Part shown: positions 18,318 to 26,372 of the stretch, piece by piece
Numbering within the stretch: the stretch's first letter is position 1
How the letters are laid out: every line of letters starts with the position of its first letter
DNA from: Litoreibacter janthinus
GTDB lineage: Bacteria; Pseudomonadota; Alphaproteobacteria; Rhodobacterales; Rhodobacteraceae
Assembly (NCBI RefSeq): GCF_900111945.1
Contig: NZ_FOYO01000001.1
Location: forward strand, 2,859,751-2,923,750
DNA: 64,000 bases
Direction: 5' to 3'
The notes under the pieces: generated by a model
The model's input: only the letters and a program-made list of their open reading frames with translations
Database searches by the model: none
Told to the model about the DNA's origin: nothing
Program-made: the position numbers and the translations under genes

Positions 18318-19418
18318 ATGAACGTCCACGCCCCAGAGCCAGACGAGCCAACCCGCGAGGAGGCCGAAGCCGCCCTTGCACTACTGCGCAGATGGGCGGG
18401 CAAGGTTTCCCCTGTAGAGGTGTCGGATCTGGACCCGCTGGTCTCTCGCCTCATCCCTGGCCAGGAACTTGCGAATTATCCCGCTTTGGCCCGTGCCTAT
18501 CCTGAGGATTTCGCGGTGGACGAGGCCTACAAAGCCTCCATGCCCGATCTGCAAAACGGCCCCTCGTCCCTGATCCGCGGCGCAAAACAGCATATCCAGC
18601 ATGTCGGCATCTCCAATTTCCGCCTTCCCGTGCGCGTTCATACCCGCGGCGGCGGCGATCTGACGCTCGAAACCTCCGTCACAGGCACTGTGTCACTGGA
18701 GGCGGAGAAAAAGGGCATCAACATGTCCCGCATCATGCGCAGCTTCTACAAGCGCGCCGAGCAAACTTTTAGCTTTGAAGTGATCGAAGCCACGCTGGAC
18801 GCGTACAAATCCGATCTGGAAAGCTTCGACGCGCGCATTCAAATGCGGTTTTCCTTCCCCATGAAAGTGGAAAGCCTGCGATCGGGGCTAGAGGGCTATC
18901 AATATTACGACCTTGCGCTCGAGGTTGTGGATACCCAAGGCACCCGCAAGAAAATCATGCATCTGGACTATGTGTATTCCTCCACCTGCCCCTGCTCGCT
19001 GGAACTGTCAGAGCATGCCCGCCAATTCCGCGGTCAGTTGGCCACCCCCCATTCGCAACGCTCCGTCGCGCGGGTGTCGGTCGAGGTGGACTGCAAGCAA
19101 AACTGCCTGTGGTTTGAAGACCTCATCGAGCTATGTCGCGCAGCTGTGCCGACCGAGACGCAAGTGATGGTCAAGCGCGAAGACGAGCAGGCATTTGCAG
19201 AGCTGAACGCCGCAAACCCCATCTTCGTGGAGGACGCGGCGCGGTCGTTCTGTGAACAACTGAAAGCAGACCCGAGGATCAAGGATTTCCGTGTAGTCGC
19301 ATCGCACCAAGAAAGCCTACACAGCCATGACGCTGTGTCGGTTATGACCGAAGGCCCGACATTCGCATCTGACAGCCTAGATCCAAAGCTGTTCAACACG
19401 TTGTTCCACGTCGGCTGA
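18318..19418 (+). CDS. folE2: GTP cyclohydrolase I, FolE2 type
   Basis: 366 residues. First step of tetrahydrofolate (and queuosine) synthesis, making dihydroneopterin triphosphate from GTP. The T-fold markers of FolE2 (COG1469) are present: HVGISNFRLPV, SVTGTVSLEAEKKGINMSR, and the catalytic cysteine region YSSTCPCSLELSEHAR. FolE2 does not require zinc, unlike FolE, and is often used under zinc limitation. The ATG follows AGGAGGGAAGCCC. No folE or other zinc-regulated gene is seen nearby. With folB and folP at the left end it completes three folate steps in this window. Confidence 0.95.
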   Translation: MNVHAPEPDEPTREEAEAALALLRRWAGKVSPVEVSDLDPLVSRLIPGQELANYPALARAYPEDFAVDEAYKASMPDLQNGPSSLIRGAKQHIQHVGISNFRLPVRVHTRGGGDLTLETSVTGTVSLEAEKKGINMSRIMRSFYKRAEQTFSFEVIEATLDAYKSDLESFDARIQMRFSFPMKVESLRSGLEGYQYYDLALEVVDTQGTRKKIMHLDYVYSSTCPCSLELSEHARQFRGQLATPHSQRSVARVSVEVDCKQNCLWFEDLIELCRAAVPTETQVMVKREDEQAFAELNAANPIFVEDAARSFCEQLKADPRIKDFRVVASHQESLHSHDAVSVMTEGPTFASDSLDPKLFNTLFHVG

Positions 19419-19450
19419 CTTTTCCGCCATTTTTAGCTATGGTTTCGTAT

Positions 19451-19840
19451 TTAGAGCGCCACGCGTTGTAGATGCTCGCACACGATCGTAACGGTCTCAG
19501 ATGTCGCGGACCGATCCGGTGGCAGCAGCTTGCCACTGTAGCTCGCGATGTCTCCACCACGGGCATTGGTCGCGGTGACGGTTAGCATACGTCCTGACCC
19601 ACCCCGGAGTTTCTGGGCCGCAATCTGGCCCAGATCAGTTGTCTTGACCGTCAGACTGACAGCACCCGCTCCAACCGTTTTTTGCGCTACATGAGTCAAT
19701 TCATGAGCAAGAAGTTTGCGGGGTTCGCTTTTAGCAGTCGCCTTCGTCGAAATCCCCTGTAATTCAGAGAAACTTGCGATTTCGACCCCATCAATCGAGA
19801 GGGTGAACCCAGCGGATGCGGCTTTGGAGAGTTTTCGCAT
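19451..19840 (-). CDS. small tail-tube-like protein with an embedded HELTHVAQ motif
   Basis: 129 residues, function unknown. The N-terminal FTLSIDGVEIASFSELQGI matches the opening strand pattern of T4 gp19-type tail tube proteins (phage tails, T6SS-like and extracellular contractile injection systems). The C-terminal part (RMLTVTATNARGGDIASYSG, then SETVTIVCEHLQRV) fits the closing strands of the same fold. Between them sits LLAHELTHVAQK, identical in form to the zinc-binding HExxH-xx-Q motif of DUF4157 proteins linked to such injection systems. No sheath, baseplate or ATPase gene is near. It is convergent with folE2. The fold assignment is inference from sequence pattern only. Confidence 0.6.
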   Translation of the reverse strand: MRKLSKAASAGFTLSIDGVEIASFSELQGISTKATAKSEPRKLLAHELTHVAQKTVGAGAVSLTVKTTDLGQIAAQKLRGGSGRMLTVTATNARGGDIASYSGKLLPPDRSATSETVTIVCEHLQRVAL

Positions 19841-19937
19841 GAAATAGATACCTTCAAAATGAACAGCGCCACCCTATCACAAAAGGGAATTCCAGCCAAA
19901 CAGGCAAAGATTTCGACGGGCGAGCGCGATACCTTGC

Positions 19938-19975
19938 TTGACGCGTTAACAATATATCAATAAATCTTGATATAT
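19938..19975 (+). promoter_or_regulatory. ars promoter with a palindromic ArsR operator over the start codon
   Basis: ATATATCAA (19952-19960) and TTGATATAT (19967-19975) form a perfect 9-bp inverted repeat with a 6-bp spacer, a typical ArsR/SmtB-type operator. TTGACG (19938-19943) is a -35 candidate, and 17 bp on TAAATC (19961-19966) is a weak -10. The arsR ATG begins at 19974, inside the right arm. There is no Shine-Dalgarno sequence, so a leaderless transcript is possible. Confidence 0.65.
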
Positions 19976-20306
19976 GGAAAAACAACAAGCTCTCGCCGCT
20001 TTTGACGCACTCGGCCAATCTACGCGGCTGGATGTATTTCGCCTGCTTATCAAGGCAGGTGAAGACGGCATGTCCGCAGGCGACATCAGCGACGCGCTTG
20101 ATGTGCGCCAAAATACCATGTCCGCCAATCTCGCGATCCTGACACGGTCAGGGTTGATCCGGAATGAACGGCACGGCCGCAGCATCCGCTACTTCGCGGA
20201 TATGGGCGGGATGCGCGGCTTGTTGGCGTTCCTGCTGGAAGACTGTTGCGGTGGTCAACCAGAACACTGCCAACCGATAATCGAGCGCATTGCCTGCGCC
20301 TGCTAG
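19974..20306 (+). CDS. arsR: ArsR-family arsenic-responsive repressor
   Basis: A 110-residue winged-helix repressor. It starts MEKQQALAAFDALGQSTRLDVFRLL, with DNA-recognition helix region DVRQNTMSANLAILTRSGLI. The C-terminus holds a cluster of cysteines, EDCCGGQPEHCQP and a final ACAC, suitable for As(III) binding as in the proteobacterial ArsR subtype with C-terminal thiols. Autoregulation is indicated by the palindrome overlapping its own start. It heads the arsR-arsC-arsH operon; arsC starts 31 nt downstream. Confidence 0.93.
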   Translation: MEKQQALAAFDALGQSTRLDVFRLLIKAGEDGMSAGDISDALDVRQNTMSANLAILTRSGLIRNERHGRSIRYFADMGGMRGLLAFLLEDCCGGQPEHCQPIIERIACAC

Positions 20307-20337
20307 CACCCTGCCACACAATAAAGAAGGCCACTCA

Positions 20338-20748
20338 ATGAGCATAGTGATCCACCACAACCCCGATTGCGGCACGTCGCGCAATGTGCTGGCAATCATC
20401 GAGGCATCCGGTGAAACGCCGATCGTTATCGAATACCTCAAGACCGGATGGACACGGCCACAACTGTTGGCCCTGTTTGCAGCGGCAGATCTGACACCGC
20501 GCGAAGCCCTGCGCACGTCAAAATCACCTGCCGAAGAGCTGGGCTTGCTGGCCCCTTCTGTCAGTGACGACACTCTGTTGGACGCAATGCTGGAGCACCC
20601 CGTTCTGGTCAACCGGCCCATCGTTTGTTCGCCCAAAGGTGTGCGTCTGTGCCGTCCCAGCGAAGCTGTTTTGGACCTTTTGAACCAGTTACCGCCAGAC
20701 ACTATGACCAAAGAAGACGGTACCCCGCTCATCTTCCCTAAAAGCTAA
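20338..20748 (+). CDS. arsC: arsenate reductase (glutaredoxin-dependent)
   Basis: 136 residues from the ATG at 20338 (MSIVIHHNPDCGTSRN); the in-frame start 48 nt upstream would overlap arsR. The catalytic cysteine is Cys11, in the N-x-x-C-G-T-S-R-N loop. The arginine-rich oxyanion region appears as HPVLVNRPIVCSPKG and RLCRPSEAV. This is the thioredoxin-fold ArsC class using glutathione and glutaredoxin to reduce As(V) to As(III). No arsB or acr3 efflux gene follows in the window, so export must be encoded elsewhere. Confidence 0.95.
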   Translation: MSIVIHHNPDCGTSRNVLAIIEASGETPIVIEYLKTGWTRPQLLALFAAADLTPREALRTSKSPAEELGLLAPSVSDDTLLDAMLEHPVLVNRPIVCSPKGVRLCRPSEAVLDLLNQLPPDTMTKEDGTPLIFPKS

Positions 20749-20791
20749 CGCGCGAATCTAATCCGCCTTCCCAACGAAAAGCCATATTCAA

Positions 20792-21496
20792 ATGACTGAT
20801 ACCCCACAGCTCGATGACGCCCATTTCGAAGTGCCTGACCTGCTCCAAGCGCACTCCCCCAGCACGCACAAGCCAAAGATCGCAATGCTCTACGGCTCCC
20901 TCCGGGCACGTAGCTTCTCGCGGCTGATGACCGAGGAAGCCGCCCGCGTTCTGGCCCGCATGGGGGCCGAAGTGCGCATATTTGACCCTCGCGGCCTGCC
21001 CCTACCCGATAGCGATGATGAGACGCACCCGAAAGTCGCAGAGCTGCGGGAGTTGATTATGTGGTCGGAAGGCATGGTCTGGTGCTCGCCCGAACGGCAC
21101 GGCGCCATGACCAGCATCATGAAAGCGCAGATTGACTGGATTCCACTCAGCCTTGGCGCAGTTCGCCCGACGCAGGGCAAGACGCTGGCGGTCATGCAGG
21201 TCAATGGCGGATCGCAGTCGTTCAATACGGTCAACCAGCTGCGTATTTTGGGCCGCTGGATGCGACTTCTGACGATCCCGAACCAGTCATCAGTCCCGAA
21301 AGCGTTTCTGGAGTTTGGAAACGATGACCGCATGACGCCGTCCCCTTTCTACGACCGCATGGTCGACGTGATGGAGGAGCTGATGCGCTTCACCCTTCTG
21401 ACCCGTGACATCAAGGAACAGCTGGTCGATCGGTATTCAGAGCGCAAGGAAAGCCATGTGGAATTGTCTAAACGAGTGAACCAGAAGGCAATCTAG
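20792..21496 (+). CDS. arsH: ArsH organoarsenical oxidase / NADPH-dependent FMN reductase
   Basis: 234 residues of the flavodoxin-like ArsH family. Seen: [17 protein letters not shown], the FMN-phosphate loop, then [33 protein letters not shown] and [13 protein letters not shown]. ArsH oxidises trivalent organoarsenicals and reduces quinones or Fe(III) in characterised members. It is the last gene of the ars operon. Its TAG stop shares the palindromic CTAG (21493-21496) with the stop of convergent yciB. Confidence 0.95.
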   Translation: MTDTPQLDDAHFEVPDLLQAHSPSTHKPKIAMLYGSLRARSFSRLMTEEAARVLARMGAEVRIFDPRGLPLPDSDDETHPKVAELRELIMWSEGMVWCSPERHGAMTSIMKAQIDWIPLSLGAVRPTQGKTLAVMQVNGGSQSFNTVNQLRILGRWMRLLTIPNQSSVPKAFLEFGNDDRMTPSPFYDRMVDVMEELMRFTLLTRDIKEQLVDRYSERKESHVELSKRVNQKAI

Positions 21497-22098
21497 GCTT
21501 CGTCTTCCGGCTCGTCCGAATAGCGTTGCAGCATGCCTGCTTGCGACATGAAAAAGACGAACAGGGCGGCGGGAAAGCCGAACGTCTCGATCTTCACCCA
21601 TGCGTCTGTGGACATGAAGCGCCAGACCAACTCGTTGGCGATGGCCAGTCCAGCAAACATGGCCGTCAGCCTCTTGGTCAGGATCATCCATCCTTCGGGC
21701 TTCAATGGTAGGAAATCGTCCATCACGAATTCAAGCCAAGAGCGCTTCAACAGCAAACCAAGCCCCAGCATTCCGGCGAAGAATCCATACACAATTGTGG
21801 TTTTGATTTTGAAGAATTTCTCGTCGTTGAAATAGATGGTCAGCCCGCCGAAGAAGATCACCATGAATGCGGTGAGTATCTGCATCCGGCTCAGTTTGCC
21901 GGTCAGCTTCCACAAAACCCCCATCGAAAGCAGCAGCAGCGGCACGAACAGTGCGGTTACTACGATGAAGCCGGAATACTCAGTTACACCAATGGTGTAG
22001 ACCTCTTCCTTCATCTTCAAATAGGCCACGAAGAACAGCAGAACCGGCCCCAGTTCCAATGCTGATTTCAACCCTTGCGAGATTTTCGTCTCAGCCAT
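21493..22098 (-). CDS. yciB: YciB-family inner membrane protein (septation protein A)
   Basis: 201 residues from the ATG at 22098 ([18 protein letters not shown]). About five to six transmembrane helices are visible, and the family blocks [31 protein letters not shown] and [19 protein letters not shown] are intact. YciB/IspA proteins act in envelope integrity and cell division; the biochemical activity is not settled. It starts 2 nt after the stop of the EamA gene on the same strand, so the two form a small operon. Confidence 0.93.
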   Translation of the reverse strand: MAETKISQGLKSALELGPVLLFFVAYLKMKEEVYTIGVTEYSGFIVVTALFVPLLLLSMGVLWKLTGKLSRMQILTAFMVIFFGGLTIYFNDEKFFKIKTTIVYGFFAGMLGLGLLLKRSWLEFVMDDFLPLKPEGWMILTKRLTAMFAGLAIANELVWRFMSTDAWVKIETFGFPAALFVFFMSQAGMLQRYSDEPEDEA

Positions 22099-22100
22099 TC

Positions 22101-23006
22101 CTAGCCTCCAATTTCCACAATAACCGCGCCCAATGCGATAAGCGCCATAAGCGTCAGACGGCGCGGCCCGACCTTTTCGCCCAAAATCAACCAACCGATC
22201 AAGGCCGCGAAAACCGTGGACGTTTCCCGCAAAACAGCCGCCTCACCCACATTGTCCAGCCGCGTCGCCACCATAATCGCCCCGAACGAGAAGAAGGCCA
22301 CAAATGCCCCGAGGACTCCGCGCTTCATCAGTGGCCCTAGATCGGGCCTGTCTGCTTTCTGCCACCAGAGATAGGCCGCAAGCGGCGGCATGAAGAACAG
22401 CCCGTCCAGAAAGAAGAACCATGCAAGGAAGGTAAACGGATCGGCCGTCGCGCGGATGCCATAGGCGTCGTAAGTGGTGTAGAGCGCTACAAACATCCCC
22501 GTTGCCACCGCCAGCCACAAGGCGGGCACAAGAGTGTCGCGGTTCACGGTAATTGTGCGCAGATTATAAACGGCCAGCCCGTAGATGCCTGCCAGTAGGA
22601 CAGCGACCCCGAACCATTGGGTCGCATTGAAGGTCTCGCCAAACAAAAAATACGCGCCAATAACCGCAAACAGCGGCCCTGTGCCACGCACCACGGGATA
22701 AACCACGGTGTAGGCGCCTTTGCTGTAGGTGAAGCCTTGCAGCAGCTTGTAGATCACGTGAATGACAAACACCGTCCCGAAGATCGGCCACATATGCGGC
22801 TCCGGCCAAGGAACAACAAACAGCGCGAACGGCGCAGCGATCAGGCCGTAGCTGAAATCAATGGCCCCTCGTGACAACCAAGGGTCGTGGCGTCCCTTTT
22901 GAAGCGCCCCGAAGATGGCGTGCAGCAAGGCTGCCAGCAACGCCAACGCCAAAGCCAGATCGTGCCCCGCCTCCGTGCCTTCAAGGGATGTGAGCCATGA
23001 ACTCAT
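22101..23006 (-). CDS. EamA/DMT-family membrane transporter
   Basis: 301 residues from the ATG at 23006 (MSSWLTSLEGTEAGHD). About ten hydrophobic helices in two homologous halves, as in EamA permeases: first half ALALALLAALLHAIFGALQKG, with the TVVYPVVRGTGPLFAVIGAYF loop later; second half ends EAAVLRETSTVFAALIGWL and ILGEKVGPRRL. Such carriers export metabolites or amino acids; the substrate cannot be deduced. It lies upstream of yciB and likely shares its transcript. Its promoter should be in 23007-23076, between it and the ftsY stop. Confidence 0.85.
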   Translation of the reverse strand: MSSWLTSLEGTEAGHDLALALALLAALLHAIFGALQKGRHDPWLSRGAIDFSYGLIAAPFALFVVPWPEPHMWPIFGTVFVIHVIYKLLQGFTYSKGAYTVVYPVVRGTGPLFAVIGAYFLFGETFNATQWFGVAVLLAGIYGLAVYNLRTITVNRDTLVPALWLAVATGMFVALYTTYDAYGIRATADPFTFLAWFFFLDGLFFMPPLAAYLWWQKADRPDLGPLMKRGVLGAFVAFFSFGAIMVATRLDNVGEAAVLRETSTVFAALIGWLILGEKVGPRRLTLMALIALGAVIVEIGG

Positions 23007-23076
23007 CTCGCAAGGCCCCAGTGACGGGTGTCGTCCGACCAAGATGAAACCATGAGGGCGTTCCCTTAAAGCGGTA

Positions 23077-24798
23077 TTACTCGGTCGCCGCGCCGGTCAG
23101 GGCTTGGGCGAATTCCTCGGGATCGAACGGCGCAAGATCGTCTATCTGCTCCCCTACCCCAATGGCATGGATCGGCAATCCGAACTTGTCTGCCAACGCC
23201 ACCAGCACGCCGCCTTTGGCGGTGCCGTCGAGCTTGGTCATCACAAGGCCAGACACGTCGCTGATCTGGCGGAATACATCGACCTGATTGAGCGCGTTCT
23301 GCCCCGTCGTGGCATCAAGCACCAGCAATGTGTTATGCGGCGCGGTTTCGTCTTTCTTGCGGATCACGCGAACGATCTTCGCCAGCTCTTCCATCAGGTC
23401 AGCACGGTTTTGCAGACGTCCTGCGGTATCAATCATCAGAAGATCCGCGCCGTCTGCTTCGGCCTTGGTCATGGCGTCAAAGGCCAGCGATGCGGGGTCC
23501 GACCCTTCGGGCGCCGTCAGAACCGGCACGCCTGCGCGATCGCCCCAGACCTGCAACTGCTCCACTGCTGCCGCACGGAACGTATCGCCCGCGGCAATAA
23601 CCACTTTCTTGCCAGCCTGACTGAATTGCAGTGCCAACTTGCCAATGGTCGTGGTCTTGCCAGAGCCGTTCACGCCCACCACCAGCACAACCTGCGGGCG
23701 CTTGGGATAGATTGGCATGGGCTTTGCCACCGGCTCCATGATATTGGTGATCTCTGCGGCAAGAAGTTCTTTGATTTCCTGCGTCGAGAGTTTTTTACCG
23801 AACCGCCCTTCCGCCAGATTGGCAGTCACGCGCAACGCAGTGTCGACGCCCATATCAGACGCAATCAGCAGTTCTTCAAGCGCTTCGAGCATGTCGTCGT
23901 CCAACTCGCGGCGGATAACGGTCTTTTGCTCTTTGCGACCCAGCATCCTGCCAAAGAGGCCCGGCTTCTTGACGGGCTCTTGCGGCTCGTCGTCTCCAGC
24001 AAGCAAAGCCGCCGCTTGGGGCGCATCCAGCGCCGTTGCGACGTTGGCTTTGGCGGCTTCAAGCTCAAGCGCAGCTACCGCGGCGGCTTCTTCGGCAGCC
24101 CTCGCCTCCTCAGCGGCTTGTTCTGCGGCTTGCTCTGCGGCAACTTTGGCGAGGCGCGTCCTCTCCTCAGCCTCAGCTGCTTCCTGCGCAGCACGCGCCG
24201 TTTCCTCTGCCAGTTTAGCTTCTGCGGCCATTCTTTGCGCTTCGGCCTGCTCAATCGCTTTTTGCTTTGCCGCTTCTGCTTCGATTTCAGCCGCTAAACG
24301 TGCGGCCTCCTGCGCCGCGCGGGCGTCCTGTGCCTGCTTCTCATCGGCCAATTGCGCCGCCGCGATTTCGGCATCCTGGGCGGCCCGAGCCGCTGCTTCG
24401 ACCTCAGCAATGCGGGCCGCTTCCGCGTCGTCGCGCGCCTTCTGCTCGGCCAGTCGAAGCGCCTCCTCCTCGGCCGCTCGAGCCGCTGCCTCTTCCGCTG
24501 CGCGAGCTTCGCTCAGTCGCTTGGCCTCTTCGGCCTCTGCTTGCTTTGCCGCAAGCGCGGCGGCCTCGGCCGCACGTGTTTCCTCAGCTAGTTTAGCCGC
24601 CTCCGCTTCAGCAGTTGCGGCTTCCTCTGCGCGACGGGCAGCCTCAATCTGGGCTGCGTCTTCCGCAGGTTGTGTCGCGATCTCCGCGACGTCCTGCTCC
24701 TCTTCAACGCCGCCATCTCCGACAATCGCATCCAGCCCCTCTTCCAATTTAGAGGACGATTTGAACAGCTTGCTTTTGAGCTTCTTGAAAAAGGACAT
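23077..24798 (-). CDS. ftsY: signal recognition particle receptor FtsY
   Basis: 573 residues from the ATG at 24798 (MSFFKKLKSKLFKSSSKLEEG). Residues ~1-270 are an acidic Ala/Glu-rich A-domain with long predicted helices. The NG GTPase domain follows: GVNGSGKTTTIGKLA (G1), DTFRAAAVEQLQ, DTAGRLQNRADLMEEL (G3), TKLDGTAKGGVLV (G4) and IGVGEQIDDLAPFDPEEFA. It docks SRP-ribosome complexes at the inner membrane. The low-complexity A-domain produces long meaningless frames on the opposite strand. The next minus-strand gene, the EamA carrier, is 70 nt downstream. Confidence 0.97.
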   Translation of the reverse strand: MSFFKKLKSKLFKSSSKLEEGLDAIVGDGGVEEEQDVAEIATQPAEDAAQIEAARRAEEAATAEAEAAKLAEETRAAEAAALAAKQAEAEEAKRLSEARAAEEAAARAAEEEALRLAEQKARDDAEAARIAEVEAAARAAQDAEIAAAQLADEKQAQDARAAQEAARLAAEIEAEAAKQKAIEQAEAQRMAAEAKLAEETARAAQEAAEAEERTRLAKVAAEQAAEQAAEEARAAEEAAAVAALELEAAKANVATALDAPQAAALLAGDDEPQEPVKKPGLFGRMLGRKEQKTVIRRELDDDMLEALEELLIASDMGVDTALRVTANLAEGRFGKKLSTQEIKELLAAEITNIMEPVAKPMPIYPKRPQVVLVVGVNGSGKTTTIGKLALQFSQAGKKVVIAAGDTFRAAAVEQLQVWGDRAGVPVLTAPEGSDPASLAFDAMTKAEADGADLLMIDTAGRLQNRADLMEELAKIVRVIRKKDETAPHNTLLVLDATTGQNALNQVDVFRQISDVSGLVMTKLDGTAKGGVLVALADKFGLPIHAIGVGEQIDDLAPFDPEEFAQALTGAATE

Positions 24799-24905
24799 GG
24801 GGGTCTGCGAGGCCTTCAGTGTTCCGACTTTACCCCACCTAACCTCTCGCGCGGTCAGATGGAAGATGTGGCGCTCAAATGCCTGTCGGGTTAGGGCTAT
24901 GCGCC

Positions 24906-25775
24906 ATGAGATGGATGATTGCGCTCTTGCTGATGTCGGCCCCAGCCTTGGCCGCGCCCCCAGACCCGAACTGCACCTCGGGGAAATGGGGTCAGGTGCA
25001 GTGTATCCGTGCAGAGCATTTCGTCTTTGACCTGTGCCAGTTAATCGAAGCCACAACCGCGACCCACGGGCTGAATCCGCATTTCTTCACGCGCTTGATT
25101 TGGCAGGAAAGCCGGTTCAACCCCAATGCGCTGTCTGCCGCCAATGCGATGGGGATCGCGCAGTTCATTCGCTCCACCGCTGACAAGCGCGGCTTGAAAG
25201 ACCCTTACAACCCTGCCGACGCTTTGGACCATTCGGCTCGGTATCTTGCGGACATGGTCCAGAGATTTGGCAACGAAGGCATGGCAGCGATCGGCTACAA
25301 TGGTGGTGAATCCCGTGCGGAGGGCTTTCTTCTAGGCAAAGGGCTGGCTTCAGAAACCGTGGATTACGTGCCAATCATCACAGGGTTGGAGGCCGAGGAG
25401 TGGCGTGACGGGAAACCCAAAATCCATGACATGCGCTTGTCCAAAACCTCGTCCTTTCGACAAGCGTGCTACGCGCTGGCACAGAAGCGGCAACTGACCC
25501 CCTTACGCAAAGCGCCGCGCTACAAGCCGTGGGGCGTGCAAATGGCTGCGGACCAGTCAAAAAAGGGCGCGCGGGCGCAATTTGCCAGACGCACAGCAAA
25601 CTGTCGCAATCTGGTGGCTCAGGAAAAGCTGGACGTGATCTACAAAAAGCACCGCGTCGCGAAGCTGAAGGGCTGGTATATGGCTCGGATCAGCCGAAAC
25701 ACGCGGGATGCGGCCCAATCCCTCTGTAACACGCTGCGCAAACAAGGCTGCGTCTGCGCGGTCTACAAAAACTGA
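24906..25775 (+). CDS. secreted lytic transglycosylase (SLT domain)
   Basis: 289 residues from the ATG at 24906 (MRWMIALLLMSAPALAAPP), giving a short signal peptide. SLT/goose-lysozyme-like core: FFTRLIWQESRFNPNALSAA with the catalytic Glu in the WQES motif, AMGIAQFIRSTADKRGL, DALDHSARYLADMVQRFG and AIGYNGGE. The C-terminal ~60 residues (KLKGWYMARISRNTRDAAQS, then CNTLRKQGCVCAVYKN) resemble a SPOR-like peptidoglycan-binding end. It cleaves glycan strands with 1,6-anhydro product in known relatives. Its 3' end overlaps the convergent lysoplasmalogenase by 13 bp. Confidence 0.9.
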   Translation: MRWMIALLLMSAPALAAPPDPNCTSGKWGQVQCIRAEHFVFDLCQLIEATTATHGLNPHFFTRLIWQESRFNPNALSAANAMGIAQFIRSTADKRGLKDPYNPADALDHSARYLADMVQRFGNEGMAAIGYNGGESRAEGFLLGKGLASETVDYVPIITGLEAEEWRDGKPKIHDMRLSKTSSFRQACYALAQKRQLTPLRKAPRYKPWGVQMAADQSKKGARAQFARRTANCRNLVAQEKLDVIYKKHRVAKLKGWYMARISRNTRDAAQSLCNTLRKQGCVCAVYKN

Positions 25776-26362
25776 CCGAGCCCCATCATCAACGCCACCT
25801 GACCCGTGTAATATAACGCCCATAGGGCGACCTGACGGGCGGGCATATTGCCCTTTGCGCGGAAAAGGTGCCACGCCAGTGTGACGTCGGACGCGATGAA
25901 CAGGGTTGCCCCGATCCGCAAAAGCCAACTGTCATGACCCCACGCCGCCAGCCCCATTCCGGTAATCAGCAGAACGTAAACGGCAACTGGCACGTGAAGT
26001 TCGGCGGTATATGGCAGCAACCACCACCGGGTCGATGCGGCAAGCCCACCAAGCGCTGCGATGATCAGCACGGGGGGCCATCCCGCGCCAAAAAGCAAGA
26101 AGATGTAGACGGCATGGGCCAAGGCGAAAGAAATGAGGCCGCCCATAAACCAACGCTCGCCCTGCCGCGACAATGCCAAATCACCCAAAGATGACAAACC
26201 CAGAGCGACAGCCAACACTGGAAATCCGCTCAACAGTGCAAGCAATCCCAGACTGGCTGTGGACACCGTTTTGACCAAACCGCCGACCCAGTGCGGGGCG
26301 CGATAGCAATAGAACGCGCCATACACCGTCGCACATAGGGCAGAAACCAAAAATAACCACAA
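25763..26362 (-). CDS. YhhN-family lysoplasmalogenase-like membrane protein
   Basis: A 199-residue, roughly eight-helix membrane protein. The family block GLSSLGDLALSRQGERWFMGGLISFALAH (read as GDLALSRQGERWFMGG) carries the conserved Asp, and FIASDVTLAWHLF carries the second conserved Asp; both fit the YhhN/TMEM86 family, whose characterised members hydrolyse lysoplasmalogens. Its start is 10 nt after the stop of the diaphorase gene on the same strand, so it is probably the second gene of that transcript. The functional link is not obvious. Confidence 0.88.
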   Translation of the reverse strand: MWLFLVSALCATVYGAFYCYRAPHWVGGLVKTVSTASLGLLALLSGFPVLAVALGLSSLGDLALSRQGERWFMGGLISFALAHAVYIFLLFGAGWPPVLIIAALGGLAASTRWWLLPYTAELHVPVAVYVLLITGMGLAAWGHDSWLLRIGATLFIASDVTLAWHLFRAKGNMPARQVALWALYYTGQVALMMGLGQFL

Positions 26363-26372
26363 AAACAGATTG

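Noticed and set aside
19690..19730. HELTHVAQ as proof of an active metallopeptidase or injection-system toxin
   Set aside because: The motif is real, but the protein is too short for a known peptidase domain, no third metal ligand is evident and no injection-system genes are near. Kept only as an anomaly.
24000..24760. Repetitive DNA in ftsY as a tandem repeat or mobile element
   Set aside because: The repetition is explained by an Ala/Glu-rich coiled-coil A-domain, which is common in FtsY proteins of this group.
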